This document shows, in pieces, positions 63,093 through 64,000 of a stretch of DNA of 64,000 nt. Position 1 is the stretch's first letter; each line of letters begins with the position of its first letter. This DNA comes from DASSKA01 sp963839365 (GTDB lineage Bacteria > Actinomycetota > Actinomycetes > Propionibacteriales > Nocardioidaceae): positions 1,550,001 through 1,614,000 of the forward strand of contig CAWIUT010000001.1 in the NCBI GenBank assembly GCA_963839365.1, written 5' to 3'. Both the position numbers and the translations under genes were made by a program. The notes under the pieces are model-generated. The model was given only the letters and a program-made list of their open reading frames with translations. It did not search any database and was not told the DNA's origin.

Positions 63093-64000
63093 CTATCGCA
63101 GCCAGATGCTGCGCAGGCGGCCCACCTCGGTCATCCGCCGCTCGGCGAGCCGGTCGGCGGCCACCGCCGGGGGCACGCCCTCGTCCGCGGCCAGCGCGAA
63201 CACCCGGTGCGCGGTGTCGAAGATCTTCGCGGCCCGGGCCTTGGCCCGGTCGAAGGAGAACCCTTCGAGCTCGTCGGCGACCTGGATCAGCCCGCCGGCG
63301 TTCACGAGGTAGTCGGGCGCGTAGAGGATGCCGCGGTCCTCGAGCTGCTTCTCGATCCCGTCGTGGGCGAGCTGGTTGTTCGCCGCCCCGCACACGATCT
63401 TGGCGTGCAGGGTCTGCACCACCTCGTCGTCGAGCGCGCCACCGAGCGCGCAGGGCGCGTATACGTCGAGCGGGTCGGCCACCAGCGCCCCGGCGTCCGC
63501 GGCCACCCGCACCTCGGGGTGGTCGGCCTGCACGCGCGCCACCGCGCCGGGGTCGACGTCGGTGACGACCACGGTGGCGCCGTCCTCGATGAGGTGGGTG
63601 ACCAGGTGATGCCCGACCTTGCCGACCCCCGCGACACCGACGGTGCGGCCGTGCAGTGTGGGCGCGCCCCAGGTCACCTCCGCGGCCGCGCGCATCCCCT
63701 CGAAGACGCCGTACGCGGTAAGCACCGAGGAGTCCCCGGCGCCGCCGTGCGCGGCGCTGCGGCCGGTCACGAACGAGCACTCCCGGGCGATCTGGTCCAT
63801 GTCCGAGGAGAACGTGCCGACGTCGCAGGCGGTGTAGTAGCGGCCGTTCAGCGACTGCACGAACCGTCCGTAGGCACGCAGCAGCGCCTCGGTCTTGATC
63901 GTGGCCGGGTCGCCAAGGATCACCGCCTTCCCGCCGCCGAGGTCCAGCCCGGCGAGCGCGGCCTTGTACGCCATCCCCTTCGACAGGTTCAGCACGTCGG
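63093..64000 (-). CDS. Valine/leucine dehydrogenase family protein (partial, N-terminus beyond the window)
   Basis: The frame stays open to the window edge; 302 codons are visible of an expected 360 or so. This NAD-dependent amino-acid dehydrogenase deaminates valine, leucine or related amino acids. The catalytic Lys region GLDLGGGKAVILGDP is at the visible N-terminal end, followed by TACDVGTFSSDMDQIA and the Rossmann motif GVAGVGKVGHHLV (about 120), then PDYLVNAGGLIQVADELEG. Actinobacteria often place vdh/ldh divergent or convergent to DUF3073 and purM. Val versus Leu specificity cannot be decided from this part. Confidence 0.92.
   Translation of the reverse strand, partial: DVLNLSKGMAYKAALAGLDLGGGKAVILGDPATIKTEALLRAYGRFVQSLNGRYYTACDVGTFSSDMDQIARECSFVTGRSAAHGGAGDSSVLTAYGVFEGMRAAAEVTWGAPTLHGRTVGVAGVGKVGHHLVTHLIEDGATVVVTDVDPGAVARVQADHPEVRVAADAGALVADPLDVYAPCALGGALDDEVVQTLHAKIVCGAANNQLAHDGIEKQLEDRGILYAPDYLVNAGGLIQVADELEGFSFDRAKARAAKIFDTAHRVFALAADEGVPPAVAADRLAERRMTEVGRLRSIWLR

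Overview
This is chromosomal DNA of a high-GC actinobacterium. Third codon positions are almost all G or C, GTG starts are frequent, and stop/start overlaps of the ATGA and GTGA type are common. The gene set is core actinobacterial: dnaK-grpE-dnaJ-hspR-clpB, a class E sortase, DUF3151 and DUF3073 proteins, dispersed pur genes, and purL and purFM near a sterol-carrier-family gene. Gene content and order fit Propionibacteriales, probably Nocardioidaceae, but this is inference and no 16S gene is present. No rRNA, tRNA, CRISPR array, transposase or prophage gene was seen.

Layout. (1) 1-9448: histidine catabolism, with an IclR regulator divergent from hutH-hutU, then an M20 amidohydrolase-hutF-hutI operon. 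Two genes on the opposite strand (DUF1992 and a nitroreductase) sit between the two halves. (2) 9449-17086: cell envelope and regulation, with an LCP wall-polymer ligase, two tandem related micro-proteins, a large LuxR-type ATPase regulator, a cytochrome P450 and a His-rich membrane protein. (3) 17087-24250: heat-shock operon preceded by a HAIR operator and an ECF sigma-H/R-like promoter. (4) 24294-33727: membrane protein, aminotransferase, sortase E, pyrE, DedA, a SpoU methyltransferase, fba, DUF3151, a TrmB/LuxR hybrid regulator and a lipid kinase. (5) 33890-64000: purine biosynthesis genes purA, D, B, C, S, Q, L, F and M, interspersed with a UvrA-like ABC protein plus MFS exporter, a HIT-like protein, DUF421, acyl-CoA ligase, S9 peptidase, phosphoesterase, LLM oxidoreductase, DUF488, a peptidoglycan-binding protein, a ClC channel with MarR, an M20 dipeptidase, DUF3073 and a partial valine/leucine dehydrogenase.

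How genes work together. HutH, HutU, HutI and HutF take histidine to N-formylglutamate. No hutG is present, and the M20 enzyme translationally coupled to hutF is the natural candidate for the last deformylation. PurF, D, L/Q/S, M, C, B and A cover most of the route from PRPP to IMP and on to AMP; purN, purE/K and purH are not in this window.

The most notable signals are regulatory. There is a 16-bp palindrome with a partial second copy at the hut control region. Sixteen start codons carry a -10-like hexamer (xAxxxT) 6-7 nt upstream, which suggests widespread leaderless transcription. Two sigma-H/R-like promoters lie upstream of dnaK and of a DUF3073 gene. A palindromic intergenic repeat family occurs at two distant loci, and a tandemly duplicated micro-ORF pair runs into the large LuxR regulator.
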